The notes: generated from the letters alone by a model not told the origin. Numbered from the stretch's first letter, positions 8,365 through 16,035 are shown. The stretch is 29,589 nt of DNA from Geobacter sp. (GCA_027346925.1 DAIERH010000005.1:1-29589), one strand, 5' to 3'. Numbers and translations are program-made.

Positions 8365-9174
8365 TCAGACCGGTCTGAACCGGTAAGAGATTATTGATTC
8401 GTTGTTCACATCCTGGCCGGTTTCCACGCACTTCAGCTCCATGAGGCTGCCGGGCTGAAGCGTGCTCTCGTCGTAGTCGGTGAGCAGTGTAAAAAGGGTC
8501 GGGCCCGTGTCTCCCAACGAGACATAGCCCTGTGCGTGGGGGACCGAATAGCCCGGGGGGGCCGCCTTGGTTACGACAAAACTCTGCAGCCTGCCGGTCC
8601 TGCTGAGATCGACTTCCTTCACATGGGCATCATCCATACAGTGCGGGCAATTCCGGCGTTTGGGAAAGAAGGTGCGACCGCAGGCCGAACATGACGTGCC
8701 CACAAGGTTCATCTGGTCCAGCCTCGGGCCCTTCAGCGTACCCGGCACCGCGCACTTCCATTCCCTTTCCCTGACCAGCGAGAACACGAACTCGGCGATT
8801 TCCTTGACCTCGGTTCCGGGCGGATATATCTTCGCCACCCCCAACGCCTTCAACTCGGCAAAGTCTTCGGGAGGGATGATGCCGCCGATGGTGATCGGTA
8901 TGTCGAGGGCGTTCAGTTTCTCCAGCTCTTTGCGCAGCTTCTTCACAATCGAGACATGGGCGCCCACCAGGGACGAAATGCCGATTGCATCCACATCTTC
9001 CTGAACCGCTGCCCTGGCCACGGTGGCCGCCGTCTGGCGCAGCCCGGTATAGATCACCTCGATGCCAAACTGGCGCAGACCGTGGGCAACGACGTACGCC
9101 CCCCTGTTGTGGCCGTCGAGACCGATCTTTCCTACGAGCACCCGCGGTGTGCGGGGAAGACTCCTTACATCCAT
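8365..9174 (-). CDS. Cobalamin-binding domain fused to a DUF35 Zn-ribbon/OB-fold domain
   Basis: 269 aa, two modules. Residues about 8-135 are the B12-binding Rossmann domain of acyl-CoA mutases: RVLVGKIGLDGHNRG with base-off motif D20-x-H22-x2-G25, then GISSLVGAH, TIGGIIPPEDF and YPPGTEV. Residues about 140-269 are a DUF35/OB-fold acyl-CoA-associated domain with Zn ribbon C162-x2-C165...C176-x2-C179. Start 9174 is preferred over the ORF extending to 9255 because GGAGGG lies 7 bp upstream; it overlaps the mutase stop by 10 bp (ATGGATGTAA), implying translational coupling. Mutase small subunits normally stop after the B12 domain. The DUF35 half is normally a thiolase/aldolase partner, and a thiolase gene follows, so this protein looks like a bridge between the two enzymes. 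Confidence 0.88.
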   Translation of the reverse strand: MDVRSLPRTPRVLVGKIGLDGHNRGAYVVAHGLRQFGIEVIYTGLRQTAATVARAAVQEDVDAIGISSLVGAHVSIVKKLRKELEKLNALDIPITIGGIIPPEDFAELKALGVAKIYPPGTEVKEIAEFVFSLVREREWKCAVPGTLKGPRLDQMNLVGTSCSACGRTFFPKRRNCPHCMDDAHVKEVDLSRTGRLQSFVVTKAAPPGYSVPHAQGYVSLGDTGPTLFTLLTDYDESTLQPGSLMELKCVETGQDVNNESIISYRFRPV

Positions 9175-10823
9175 GATGCGCCCTCCGTGTAGTATCCCCA
9201 GATGCCGCCGAGCACCCGGCATATCTCGCCGATCGTGGCGTAGGCCTTGACGCATTCGAGCAGCGCTGGAACGGAATTTTTCCCTTCCCTGATGTCGCGC
9301 TCCAGGTTGCGCAGCGCCCGCTCAACCGCTTCGTTGTCCCGCTCTGACTTCATCTTCCGCAGCTGCTCGATGATCCGTTCCTGGACCCCTTCCTCGACCT
9401 TGAAGCTCTGGGCCTCCACCGCCTCATCGTTCTCCTGGAACCTGTTCACGCCGACGATGACCCGCTCGCCCCGCTCGATCTGCTGCTGGTACTCGCTGGC
9501 CGACCTGCGGCACTGCATCTGGTAGTACCCGTCCTCGATCGCCTTCTGGGCGCCGCCCATGCCGGAGATGGTCTCCATGATCTTGAGGGCCTCCTTTTCC
9601 AGCTCGTTGGTGAGGGATTCGATGTAATAGGAGCCGCCCAGGGGGTCGACCACGTCGGCGATGCCGCTCTCGTTCGACAGGATGTGCTGCGTCATCAGGG
9701 CCACACGGGCCGCCTGCTCGGTCGGTATGGAGATGACCTCGTCGTAGCCGTTGCAGGAAAGGCTCTGCACGCCGCCCAACAGGGCGCCGAGGGCCTCGAT
9801 GGTCACCCGGACGATGTTGTTCAGCGGCTGCTGGGCGGTCATGGTGTATCCGGTGGTATACACGCGGATCACGCACTGCATGCTCTTTTCCTTTACGGCG
9901 CCGTAGCGCTCCTTCATCATGCGGGCCCACATGCGTCTGAAGGCGCGGTACTTGCTGATCTCCTCGAACAGGTTCATGGGCACCGAGAGCTGGCACTCAA
10001 GGGACGGGGCAATGGTATCGATGTCCAGACCGCGGCTGACCGCCTCGTCGATGTAGGCCTGGGCATTGGCCAGGGTAAAGGCGATCTCCTGGCTGGCGGA
10101 GGCCCCGCCCTGGCGCATGTGCGAGCCGCAGATCACGATCGGCTTGAAGTGCGGATGATGCTTGGCGCTGTACTCGACGGCATCGATGGCAAACTTCAGC
10201 GATGGGGTCGGCGGAAAGATGTAGGCGCCGCGGGCCACATACTCCTTGAGGATGTCGTTCTGCAGGACGATTGTGTACTGTGACGGATCGAGCCCCTGCT
10301 TCTCCCCCAGCGCCATGAACAGCGCCTGCATGATCGGGCCGATGGCGTTGGCGGTGGTGAATATCTGGCGGGTATTGTTGAGCGGGATGCCGTCGAAGAT
10401 AGCCTCCATGTCCCTGAGGGAGTTGATGGCCACCCCCGACTTGCCCACCTCGCCGTCGGCGGTTTCGTCGTCGGACTCGACGCCGAGTTGGGTCGGCAGG
10501 TCCAGGGCCAGGGCCAGGGCGGTCTGCCCCTTGGACATCAGGTACTTGAAGCGGGCATTGGTCGCTTCGGGATTGCCGAACCCCGAGTATTGTCCCATGA
10601 CCCAGAAATCGGCCCGGTACATGGCCGGATAGATGCCGCGGGTGTAGGGGTATTCCCCCGGAAGGGCGAGATCCCGGTCGTGCTCGAATCCGCTTTCCTT
10701 CAGGTCGTCGGGATCATAGACATCCTTCAGTTCGATGTTGGAATCGGAACAGAAGACCTTTTTCCTTCGCCCCCGCTTCGCGTAATCCGCCTCAAGGGAT
10801 TTTTTCCACTCTGCGCTTTTCAT
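9165..10823 (-). CDS. B12-dependent acyl-CoA mutase large subunit, divergent (methylmalonyl/isobutyryl/2-hydroxyisobutyryl-CoA mutase family)
   Basis: 552 aa, similar to stand-alone large subunits such as HcmA (about 560 aa); the B12 domain is encoded by the next gene. TIM-barrel landmarks: YTRGIYPAMY (60-69), GQYSGFG (77-83), NDILKEYV (189-196), SHMRQGGA (234-241), DPLGGSYYIE (393-402), GVNRFQEN. By manual alignment with P. shermanii mutase, Tyr89, Arg207 and His244 are kept (Y79, R198, H235). Arg82, Thr85 and Arg87 become D, V and G, and His328/Gln330 become R320/Y322. The near-universal QSLHTN reads QSLSCN (353-358). Substrate is thus unlikely to be plain methylmalonyl-CoA. Start 10823 has GGAG 5 bp upstream; the ATG at 10838 lacks a site. 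Confidence 0.86.
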   Translation of the reverse strand: MKSAEWKKSLEADYAKRGRRKKVFCSDSNIELKDVYDPDDLKESGFEHDRDLALPGEYPYTRGIYPAMYRADFWVMGQYSGFGNPEATNARFKYLMSKGQTALALALDLPTQLGVESDDETADGEVGKSGVAINSLRDMEAIFDGIPLNNTRQIFTTANAIGPIMQALFMALGEKQGLDPSQYTIVLQNDILKEYVARGAYIFPPTPSLKFAIDAVEYSAKHHPHFKPIVICGSHMRQGGASASQEIAFTLANAQAYIDEAVSRGLDIDTIAPSLECQLSVPMNLFEEISKYRAFRRMWARMMKERYGAVKEKSMQCVIRVYTTGYTMTAQQPLNNIVRVTIEALGALLGGVQSLSCNGYDEVISIPTEQAARVALMTQHILSNESGIADVVDPLGGSYYIESLTNELEKEALKIMETISGMGGAQKAIEDGYYQMQCRRSASEYQQQIERGERVIVGVNRFQENDEAVEAQSFKVEEGVQERIIEQLRKMKSERDNEAVERALRNLERDIREGKNSVPALLECVKAYATIGEICRVLGGIWGYYTEGASWM

Positions 10824-10861
10824 AGGTTCTCCGGGCATGCCATGTTGTTTTGTATGTATTT

Positions 10862-10884
10862 TTACATGTAATTTATCTGGTCAA
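10862..10884 (-). promoter_or_regulatory. Motif A operator and -35 element before the mutase operon
   Basis: The palindrome TTACATGTAA (10862-10871) sits in the short gap between the MmgE/PrpD stop and the mutase start. A -35-like TTGACC (minus strand, 10884-10879) lies 7 bp upstream; the -10 is poorly defined. The arrangement matches the sites at 14027-14052 and 22944-22968 and suggests a repressible internal promoter for the mutase-DUF35-thiolase unit. Confidence 0.55.
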
Positions 10885-12222
10885 AAAAAGCCGCTCGTTC
10901 AACAAGGCACAAAATCCAGCGCCCGGCGTTGCGCCGCTTTCCCTGCCGTCCAAGCAGCCCAGCACCCGGTCCTGCTCTCCGCCTGAAAGGAACCCCTCGG
11001 TGCAATTCAGGAACTTGTCCCTGGTGACTTCGAAGGAGAGGGGCGCTTCGGGCTCGCCCAGCGGATACCGCACCCTGTGGCTGAAGATGCGGCCGTCCGT
11101 CAATTCGACCTCTACCCTGGAGCCGCGTTGGCCGGGATACAGGGATTCGATCTCGGGATCGACGCTCTCGGAAACGAGGCTTCTGACTCTCCTGATGGCG
11201 GGATCGTCGAAATGCCGCTCGTCAAAGGAATCGTAGACCGCTGGGCCGAGCACGGCACGGGCCGCGATCGCATACGGAATATTGAAGTAAGCGTCGCCGC
11301 GCTTCCTGACCTGCTCGATGCCCGTCTCAAGGGCGATCCGGTAGGTCCCCACCTTGATGCCCCCGATATCCCCATGCCCGATCTTGTGGCGTTCGACGAT
11401 GGTGCTGAAGGCCTCCAGCGAGGCGTGCATGTGCCGGCAGCCGGGATAGGGCTTCAGGTAGCACCCTTCGATGGCGTACCCCTTTTCCAGAGGGGTCATG
11501 ACTGACTCGTGCTGCCCTGCCTGCAGGTAGGCGGGGAAAAACCCCTCCTCCAGGACCCTGCCGTACCCGGCATGCCCTTTGCCGGCCAGCAGGGCGGCGG
11601 CAACACCGCTTCTGACCCCCCACCCCACCTGCAGGGGCTGTGTGGCGCCGTTTTTGAAGGCCGCCATCAGGCCGGAGCCGCCAAGGGCGGCCAGGCAGAT
11701 GGCATTGCGGGTGGCCGCGAGATCATGGTCCAAAAGCAGCGACAAGGCAGCCGCGGCCCCGAACGGAGCCGTGACGGCGGTGCCGTGAAAGCCCTTGCGC
11801 GCGAAAAGGGGATTGCCGGCCCTGGCAAGGCGGATCATGACATCGTAGCCGGCCACCATGGCTTTGTCGATGGTCTCCGCGGGTTTGCCCTCGGAAAAGG
11901 CCAGGACCACCGGCACGACAGCCGCGGCCGGGTGACAGGCCCCCTCCCGGGAGCCGTCCTCGGACACGGAGCCATTGACCGCAAAGGCCCAGGCCATGGC
12001 AAGATCCTCGCCCCTCGGGAGAAGCCCCTTCCCTTGTTGCGCAATGCCGGCTGCCACGTCCCGGAATACGGAACTCCGGCAGCCGATGAAGGCCGATGCC
12101 ATTCCATCCAGAAGGTGCTGCCTGACCTTGGCGACAACCGCATCATCGAGAGCCGCGGAGCGTATATCGAGAACGTGTCGCGCAAGGCTTTGCGCCAGGG
12201 TATGTTCATCCGCCGTCATCAT
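10873..12222 (-). CDS. MmgE/PrpD family protein
   Basis: 449 aa, usual length for 2-methylcitrate dehydratase (PrpD) and relatives such as cis-aconitate decarboxylase and iminodisuccinate epimerase. Family hallmarks: LLDGMASAFIGCRSS (52-66), NGSVSEDGSREGACHPAAAV, FHGTAVTAPFGAAAA (144-158), VGWGVRSGVAAALLA, KPYPGCRHMHASLEA (258-272). Two adjacent ATG codons; GGAG lies 8 bp before the first. It starts 15 bp after the GntR regulator stop and is probably cotranscribed with it. The family does cofactor-free dehydration, epimerisation or decarboxylation of carboxylic acids. In this context it may dehydrate a hydroxy acid intermediate. No classical partner (citrate synthase, PrpB) is nearby, so a methylcitrate-cycle role is unlikely. 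Confidence 0.85.
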   Translation of the reverse strand: MMTADEHTLAQSLARHVLDIRSAALDDAVVAKVRQHLLDGMASAFIGCRSSVFRDVAAGIAQQGKGLLPRGEDLAMAWAFAVNGSVSEDGSREGACHPAAAVVPVVLAFSEGKPAETIDKAMVAGYDVMIRLARAGNPLFARKGFHGTAVTAPFGAAAALSLLLDHDLAATRNAICLAALGGSGLMAAFKNGATQPLQVGWGVRSGVAAALLAGKGHAGYGRVLEEGFFPAYLQAGQHESVMTPLEKGYAIEGCYLKPYPGCRHMHASLEAFSTIVERHKIGHGDIGGIKVGTYRIALETGIEQVRKRGDAYFNIPYAIAARAVLGPAVYDSFDERHFDDPAIRRVRSLVSESVDPEIESLYPGQRGSRVEVELTDGRIFSHRVRYPLGEPEAPLSFEVTRDKFLNCTEGFLSGGEQDRVLGCLDGRESGATPGAGFCALLNERLFLTR

Positions 12223-12237
12223 GGAAATGACTCCGTA

Positions 12238-12879
12238 TCAGTCAAAGATAAAGGAATAGATGTACTGCTTGCCGTGTTGGATGTGGTTTGAGAGGAGGTT
12301 CTTCGCACCCTCCATGTCACGCCGGCAAATCGCCTCGACAATGTCATGATGCTCGGCCGGAACCTGTACCGCCCTGTCGCCTTTCAGGGGACTGATCCTG
12401 TGGCGCAGGAATATCCTTTGATAAACCTCCCGGAAATACTCTGCCAGATAGTGGTTTTCGGACATTTCCACAATGTAGGCGTGAAACTCCTGATCGAGGA
12501 AAAAACGGCCCCTGTTCTGTTTTTCATCAACCGATTGCTTGAACAGGGACTCCCGTTTCTCCAGTTCCTTGATCTTCGCCGGGGTAAGGTGCAAAATCGC
12601 CTTTTCCAGTGCCCCCACCTCGAGGATCTCCCTCACCTCATACAACTGGTCAGCCTCTTCCTTCGTGATCTGGTGCACGGTATAGCCCTGGTTGGGCGTA
12701 AAATCCAAAAATCCTTCCTTGGACAACAGGGACAGGGCATTGTTGACCGGGGTACGGCTCACGCCGAGCTTTTCGGCCAAGTCCACGAACGTCAGACGCT
12801 GGCCCGGGGTGATCTCGTAATTGAGCATCATCTGTTTAATCTTTTGATAGACGACATTATTCAGATTTCTCTCAGACAT
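12238..12879 (-). CDS. GntR-family (FadR/FCD) transcriptional regulator
   Basis: 213 aa. The N-terminal winged helix has TFVDLAEKLGVSRTPV as recognition region (about 30-45), followed by NQGYTVHQITKEEADQLYEVRE, the typical wing/linker. The C-terminal FCD helical bundle has the Asp/His metal pattern: LDQEFH, AEHHDIVEAI and LSNHIQHGKQ. Start 12879 is preferred to the ORF start at 12906 because GAGGGG lies 8 bp upstream. It lies between the amidohydrolase and MmgE/PrpD genes, downstream of a motif A promoter. FCD regulators usually sense organic acids and bind short palindromes, so this protein is the best local candidate for the motif A repressor, with autoregulation. That link is inferred. Confidence 0.9.
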   Translation of the reverse strand: MSERNLNNVVYQKIKQMMLNYEITPGQRLTFVDLAEKLGVSRTPVNNALSLLSKEGFLDFTPNQGYTVHQITKEEADQLYEVREILEVGALEKAILHLTPAKIKELEKRESLFKQSVDEKQNRGRFFLDQEFHAYIVEMSENHYLAEYFREVYQRIFLRHRISPLKGDRAVQVPAEHHDIVEAICRRDMEGAKNLLSNHIQHGKQYIYSFIFD

Positions 12880-12964
12880 GGATACACCCCTCTCGGAAGA
12901 GAACAATGCCTGAAGCCGGGCTTTTCAGACGACAAATCCCCGCTGCTCCAACCTCGGCACGATT

Positions 12965-13963
12965 CTACTTCACCCACTTTTTGTATTTTTCGGGAACTTC
13001 GATATCGAGAAGTTTGGCCAGGTTGATTCCCAGCATGTTTGCCCGGTCCTGGTCCGTAATCGGCGGATACCCCCACCCTTCCTGCAGTTCCTTGGAGATC
13101 TGGAGATTCAGGATAGCCTGAACCTGCAGATCGGCGGGAGCGGCCGGCCAGTCGGTGCCGAACACGATCTTGTCGCTGCCGAGCAGCATGTTCATGATGC
13201 CGCCGACCATGTGTGCCAGCTTGACGGGCGCATAAAAAAACGGCCCAAGCATGCCGCTCATGCCAATGTAAAGATTTTTATGTTTCCATGCAAGCGCATT
13301 GAGCGTCTCATGTTCGGGCCAGCCGAAGTGATAGGCCACGATCTTCAGCTCCGGCAACGCCAGGCAGATATCGTCGAGCTGCATGGGGCGGCAATAATCG
13401 GAATGCCCTCCCACGGCAAGTCCGGTATGGATGAAGACCGCCACCCCGAGTTCGAGGCATTTTTCGTAGAACGGAAACATGTCCTTGTGGTTGATCGGTC
13501 CGCCGTCTTCAGGAGAGTAGACCTTGGTGCACTTGAAGCCGTATTCGGTATGCAGGATCTCCAGTTCCTTGATGGCGTTCTTGACCCCCCGGTTCAGGTG
13601 CGGCCCCACGTTGGAGCAGCCGATGATCCGGTTCGGATACTCCTGCATGGCCTCGATGACGTGGTAATTGGTGGAACAGGGGACGCCGTTGTAGGACAGC
13701 CCCAGAAAGGATTCGCGCAGCATGCAGGCCATGTCGATGCCGGCCTTGTCCATGTCGGCGACCAACCCTTCCTTGGTCCAATCGGCGGGCTTTTCCCGCC
13801 TTTCGCCGGTAATGGGGTTCGTGCACCACCATCTTCCGGTCGGAGATTCCTCGGGCTTGGAAAAATAGCGCGTTGCCGGGTAATAGTTGATATGCTTCCT
13901 GAATTCGAGAGGCATGGTGTGCGCTTCGCAATCAATGATAAAGAAATCGTTTGCCGTTGCCAT
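12965..13963 (-). CDS. Amidohydrolase-2 family metal-dependent hydrolase or decarboxylase
   Basis: 332-aa TIM-barrel protein of the ACMSD / gamma-resorcylate decarboxylase / amidohydrolase-2 superfamily. Metal-site residues in order: E13-x-H15 (IIDCEAH), H179 (VFIHTG), H212 (VAYHFGWPE) and D271 (IVFGTDWPA). The E-x-H form, rather than H-x-H, is the one seen in aromatic-acid decarboxylases. Those enzymes act on hydroxybenzoates such as gamma-resorcylate, which would fit the transhydroxylase-like genes. Ring-opening hydrolysis of a cyclic diketone is an alternative. Start 13963 has AAGGGGG 4 bp upstream. First gene of a probable operon with the GntR and MmgE/PrpD genes; a motif A operator lies in its promoter. 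Confidence 0.82.
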   Translation of the reverse strand: MATANDFFIIDCEAHTMPLEFRKHINYYPATRYFSKPEESPTGRWWCTNPITGERREKPADWTKEGLVADMDKAGIDMACMLRESFLGLSYNGVPCSTNYHVIEAMQEYPNRIIGCSNVGPHLNRGVKNAIKELEILHTEYGFKCTKVYSPEDGGPINHKDMFPFYEKCLELGVAVFIHTGLAVGGHSDYCRPMQLDDICLALPELKIVAYHFGWPEHETLNALAWKHKNLYIGMSGMLGPFFYAPVKLAHMVGGIMNMLLGSDKIVFGTDWPAAPADLQVQAILNLQISKELQEGWGYPPITDQDRANMLGINLAKLLDIEVPEKYKKWVK

Positions 13964-14018
13964 TTTTCCCCCTTTTGACCGCTTGACTATTTGTATTGCC
14001 GCGCCTTCAGGCTATTTT

Positions 14019-14052
14019 CATGTAAGATTACATGTAATATTGCATTTGTCAA
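14019..14052 (-). promoter_or_regulatory. Motif A promoter/operator for the amidohydrolase-GntR-PrpD operon
   Basis: Consensus -35 TTGACA (minus strand, 14052-14047), then the palindrome ATTACATGTAAT (14027-14038), with a possible -10 TAATCT (14030-14025, 16-bp spacer). A second overlapping repeat CATGTAA-GA-TTACATG spans 14019-14034, so two dimers could bind. The operator fills the -35/-10 spacer, a classic repressor position, 56-75 bp before the start codon. Confidence 0.65.
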
Positions 14053-14067
14053 CTGTTTTTTCTCCCC

Positions 14068-14083
14068 GCATACCTGTGTATGC
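14068..14083. repeat. Inverted repeat upstream of the amidohydrolase promoter
   Basis: Perfect 6-bp arms GCATAC and GTATGC around a 4-base spacer, 16 bp upstream of the -35 element. It could be an activator or second regulator site. It could also be a weak stop for the unknown gene ending at 14158, but no T-run follows on that strand. Confidence 0.35.
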
Positions 14084-14157
14084 ATTCAGGACCTGCCGGG
14101 ATTCCAACGTGATCAGTGCCGTCCTTCCAGCTTGCCGGGAGGCGGCAGCCCCCCCCC

Positions 14158-14700
14158 TCACATCGGTTTCATCTCTCTTCCCGGCAGCCACTGTCCGTCG
14201 CTGTCCAGGGCGCCGTGCTCCACGAGCCACCCGTAAAGGCGCCCATACTCGGTCTCGCAGTGAAACTCCGCTTCCCGGCCGTTTCCCGGTTGCGGCAGCG
14301 GGGCGCCGTTGGCCCTGCGGGCGAGCAGTTCGGCCAGGGTGAGATTGAAACGCTCCAGGCGCTGCCTGCCGAACAGGGGGATGAATGCCGCGCAGGCGCG
14401 CATCTCCTCGACCAGGACCAACTGTTTCGGTTCGTCGTCGTCCATGATGATGGAGGCGTCGTCGCCGACCGGGTCCCGCCTGAAGGAGCCGCCCATGGTT
14501 ACCGAGTCAAAGGCGTCCGACTTCCACGCCATGCGCCCCTGGCCAAAATAATGGGGCGTCACCACGATACCGAGCGACGGCCAGGTCAGGCCGGCAAGCG
14601 CGAGCATGGTCTTGGCGCGGGCAATGGTGACGTCATTTCCGGACTGTTCGCTGATCACATGGTGAAATGTCGCTACCAACCGGAGGGCAAGCTCACTCAT
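14158..14700 (-). CDS. Unknown protein, 180 aa
   Basis: I recognise no family. It is probably a soluble protein: no signal peptide, membrane segment or Cys cluster (two Cys only). Noticeable features are an acidic patch DDASIIMDDDEPKQ in the middle, an Arg/Leu-rich helix-like stretch RQRLERFNLTLAELLARR, a Pro/Gly linker (PLPQPGNGRE) and an Asp/Gly-rich C-terminus. A good AAGGAG lies 8 bp before the ATG, supporting a real gene. It follows the U32-like gene by 77 bp on the same strand and is probably cotranscribed with it under the motif B promoter, so it may be an accessory protein of that enzyme. Function not assigned. Confidence 0.65.
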   Translation of the reverse strand: MSELALRLVATFHHVISEQSGNDVTIARAKTMLALAGLTWPSLGIVVTPHYFGQGRMAWKSDAFDSVTMGGSFRRDPVGDDASIIMDDDEPKQLVLVEEMRACAAFIPLFGRQRLERFNLTLAELLARRANGAPLPQPGNGREAEFHCETEYGRLYGWLVEHGALDSDGQWLPGREMKPM

Positions 14701-14777
14701 GGAAAATCTCCTTCAGTCGTTTGTTCGGGTGTTTCTTAAAGGCGGCCAGCCACGGGACCGGAGTTCTCGATGTCTCG

Positions 14778-15929
14778 TTACAGCCCGACCGCATGCGCGT
14801 AGATCTTCTCCAGGTCACCCATCCGCTCGACGATGTTGCCGGGGCAGGTGACCGCGTGCAACCACCGGTCGCACCACTTGCAGCTGCCGCAACCGTTGTG
14901 CGATGTGACACACGGCACCGAGCCGTCAACGAACGGTTCGATGAACCCTTCGAGTTCCCGGTTGTTGACGGTGAAACGGCACGGTTTCAGCTCCCTGCCC
15001 GCCGCGGCCTCCCACTCCGGCCGCACGGAACCGGGTTTTTCCACAAACTCCCACACGTCGCCATCATAGCTGCCGCAGGCATATGCCCGGCACATGCGGA
15101 TGATCCATTCGGAGGCTTCGGTCCTCCCCGCCAGCTTGACGAGGCTCGCCCCATGGTCGAACAGGTAGCGTATGTCTTCCGGCCTGACCCAGGGCGCCTT
15201 CAGGGTATAGGCCGGGTTCTTCATCTTGGCGATCGTGCAGTGAATCCGGCACAGGTCGGGGGCATCGTAGGTGCTGTCCTGCCTTGAGGCATGCGCGGTG
15301 TGTTCCTGGTGATAGGATTGCAGCACGCAGTCCGGGAGACAGGCCTCGTTTGCCAGGACGATGACCGGATGGGCCGGGAATTTCCTGTGCAGCTCCTTTA
15401 TCAGCCTGAAATTCCTGCTGTGCCGGTTATCGAGCATTATCCGGTCGATCTTGGTATGGCTGATCAACTGATCGACCTTCTCTATCGAATCCAGATGGTT
15501 GTTGACGCTCGACGTAATGGCCATGTGGGGGAACCACTGTTTGAACTTGATGCAGAGAAACGGGTTGGTTACCGTGAAACTGTCCACACCGGCATCGACC
15601 AGCTTCCTTGATTCGGCATGGATCTTCCGCTGGAATTCGGGGTCCCATTCCATTCCGTCGATGGTTATGGCGTTCCAGAGATACTCGAACCTGATGTTGT
15701 GCCGATGCGCCTCCGCAATGTACTCCTCAACGGGGTGCGTACGTTCGTACACCGTGTTCGAGGTCCTGCCCGAACCGATCAGGGAGTGCCTTTCGGCCGC
15801 GTACACCTCAAGAACAGGAAACTCGGCCCTGCTGCCGGTATTGATACGGGCCAGCTCCTGAAACAGCGAGATGTCCCAGTTGAACGGCACCTTGAGTCCT
15901 TTTTTGGCTGTCTTCGCATTCTTGCCCAC
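14778..15929 (-). CDS. U32-peptidase-like Fe-S protein with extra C-terminal Cys cluster
   Basis: 383 aa from a GTG start (AGGCGG 5 bp upstream). The longer ORF to 16016 is rejected because its beginning overlaps the promoter and operator. The TIM-barrel-like middle carries NEACLPDC (C197, C201) and DLCRIHC (C227, C231), resembling the four-Cys cluster of the U32 family. Members such as UbiU/UbiV and RlhA/TrhP do oxygen-independent hydroxylation, with prephenate as oxygen donor in several cases. The C-terminus has a second Cys-rich region, C340, C347-x2-C350-x2-C353 and C362, not expected in simple U32 proteins. An Fe-S enzyme for anaerobic hydroxylation of a pathway compound is attractive but unproven. 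The U32 call rests on the motif pattern alone. Confidence 0.6.
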   Translation of the reverse strand: MGKNAKTAKKGLKVPFNWDISLFQELARINTGSRAEFPVLEVYAAERHSLIGSGRTSNTVYERTHPVEEYIAEAHRHNIRFEYLWNAITIDGMEWDPEFQRKIHAESRKLVDAGVDSFTVTNPFLCIKFKQWFPHMAITSSVNNHLDSIEKVDQLISHTKIDRIMLDNRHSRNFRLIKELHRKFPAHPVIVLANEACLPDCVLQSYHQEHTAHASRQDSTYDAPDLCRIHCTIAKMKNPAYTLKAPWVRPEDIRYLFDHGASLVKLAGRTEASEWIIRMCRAYACGSYDGDVWEFVEKPGSVRPEWEAAAGRELKPCRFTVNNRELEGFIEPFVDGSVPCVTSHNGCGSCKWCDRWLHAVTCPGNIVERMGDLEKIYAHAVGL

Positions 15930-15998
15930 AGCAACCGCCTTTCCTTGTCTTGCACGGAACCGGCATCGATTAGTTGCACCCACACACAAGCCAACCCT

Positions 15999-16035
15999 TA
16001 TAGTTGTACTATACAACTATATCCGACCGAGTCAA
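15999..16035 (-). promoter_or_regulatory. Promoter with perfect motif B operator, divergent U32/thioesterase region
   Basis: Perfect 10-bp arms TATAGTTGTA and TACAACTATA around CTA (15999-16021). On the minus strand a -35 TTGACT (16035-16030) and -10 TATAGT (16013-16008), 16 bp apart, form a good sigma70-type promoter for the U32-like gene, and the operator covers its -10. A half-site (TTAGTTGCA) follows at 15970-15978. The site could also control the plus-strand thioesterase, whose ATG is about 200 bp away. Confidence 0.65.

Noticed and set aside
10873..12222. Methylcitrate-cycle PrpD
   Set aside because: No methylcitrate synthase or methylisocitrate lyase nearby; the MmgE/PrpD family covers several other reactions.
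12905..12930. Terminator between the amidohydrolase and GntR genes (AAGCCCGGCTT)
   Set aside because: The palindrome leaves no workable loop and no T-run; the genes look cotranscribed.
15930..16016. 29-residue N-terminal extension of the U32-like protein
   Set aside because: It would start inside the motif B operator and downstream half of the promoter; a GTG with a ribosome site lies at 15929.
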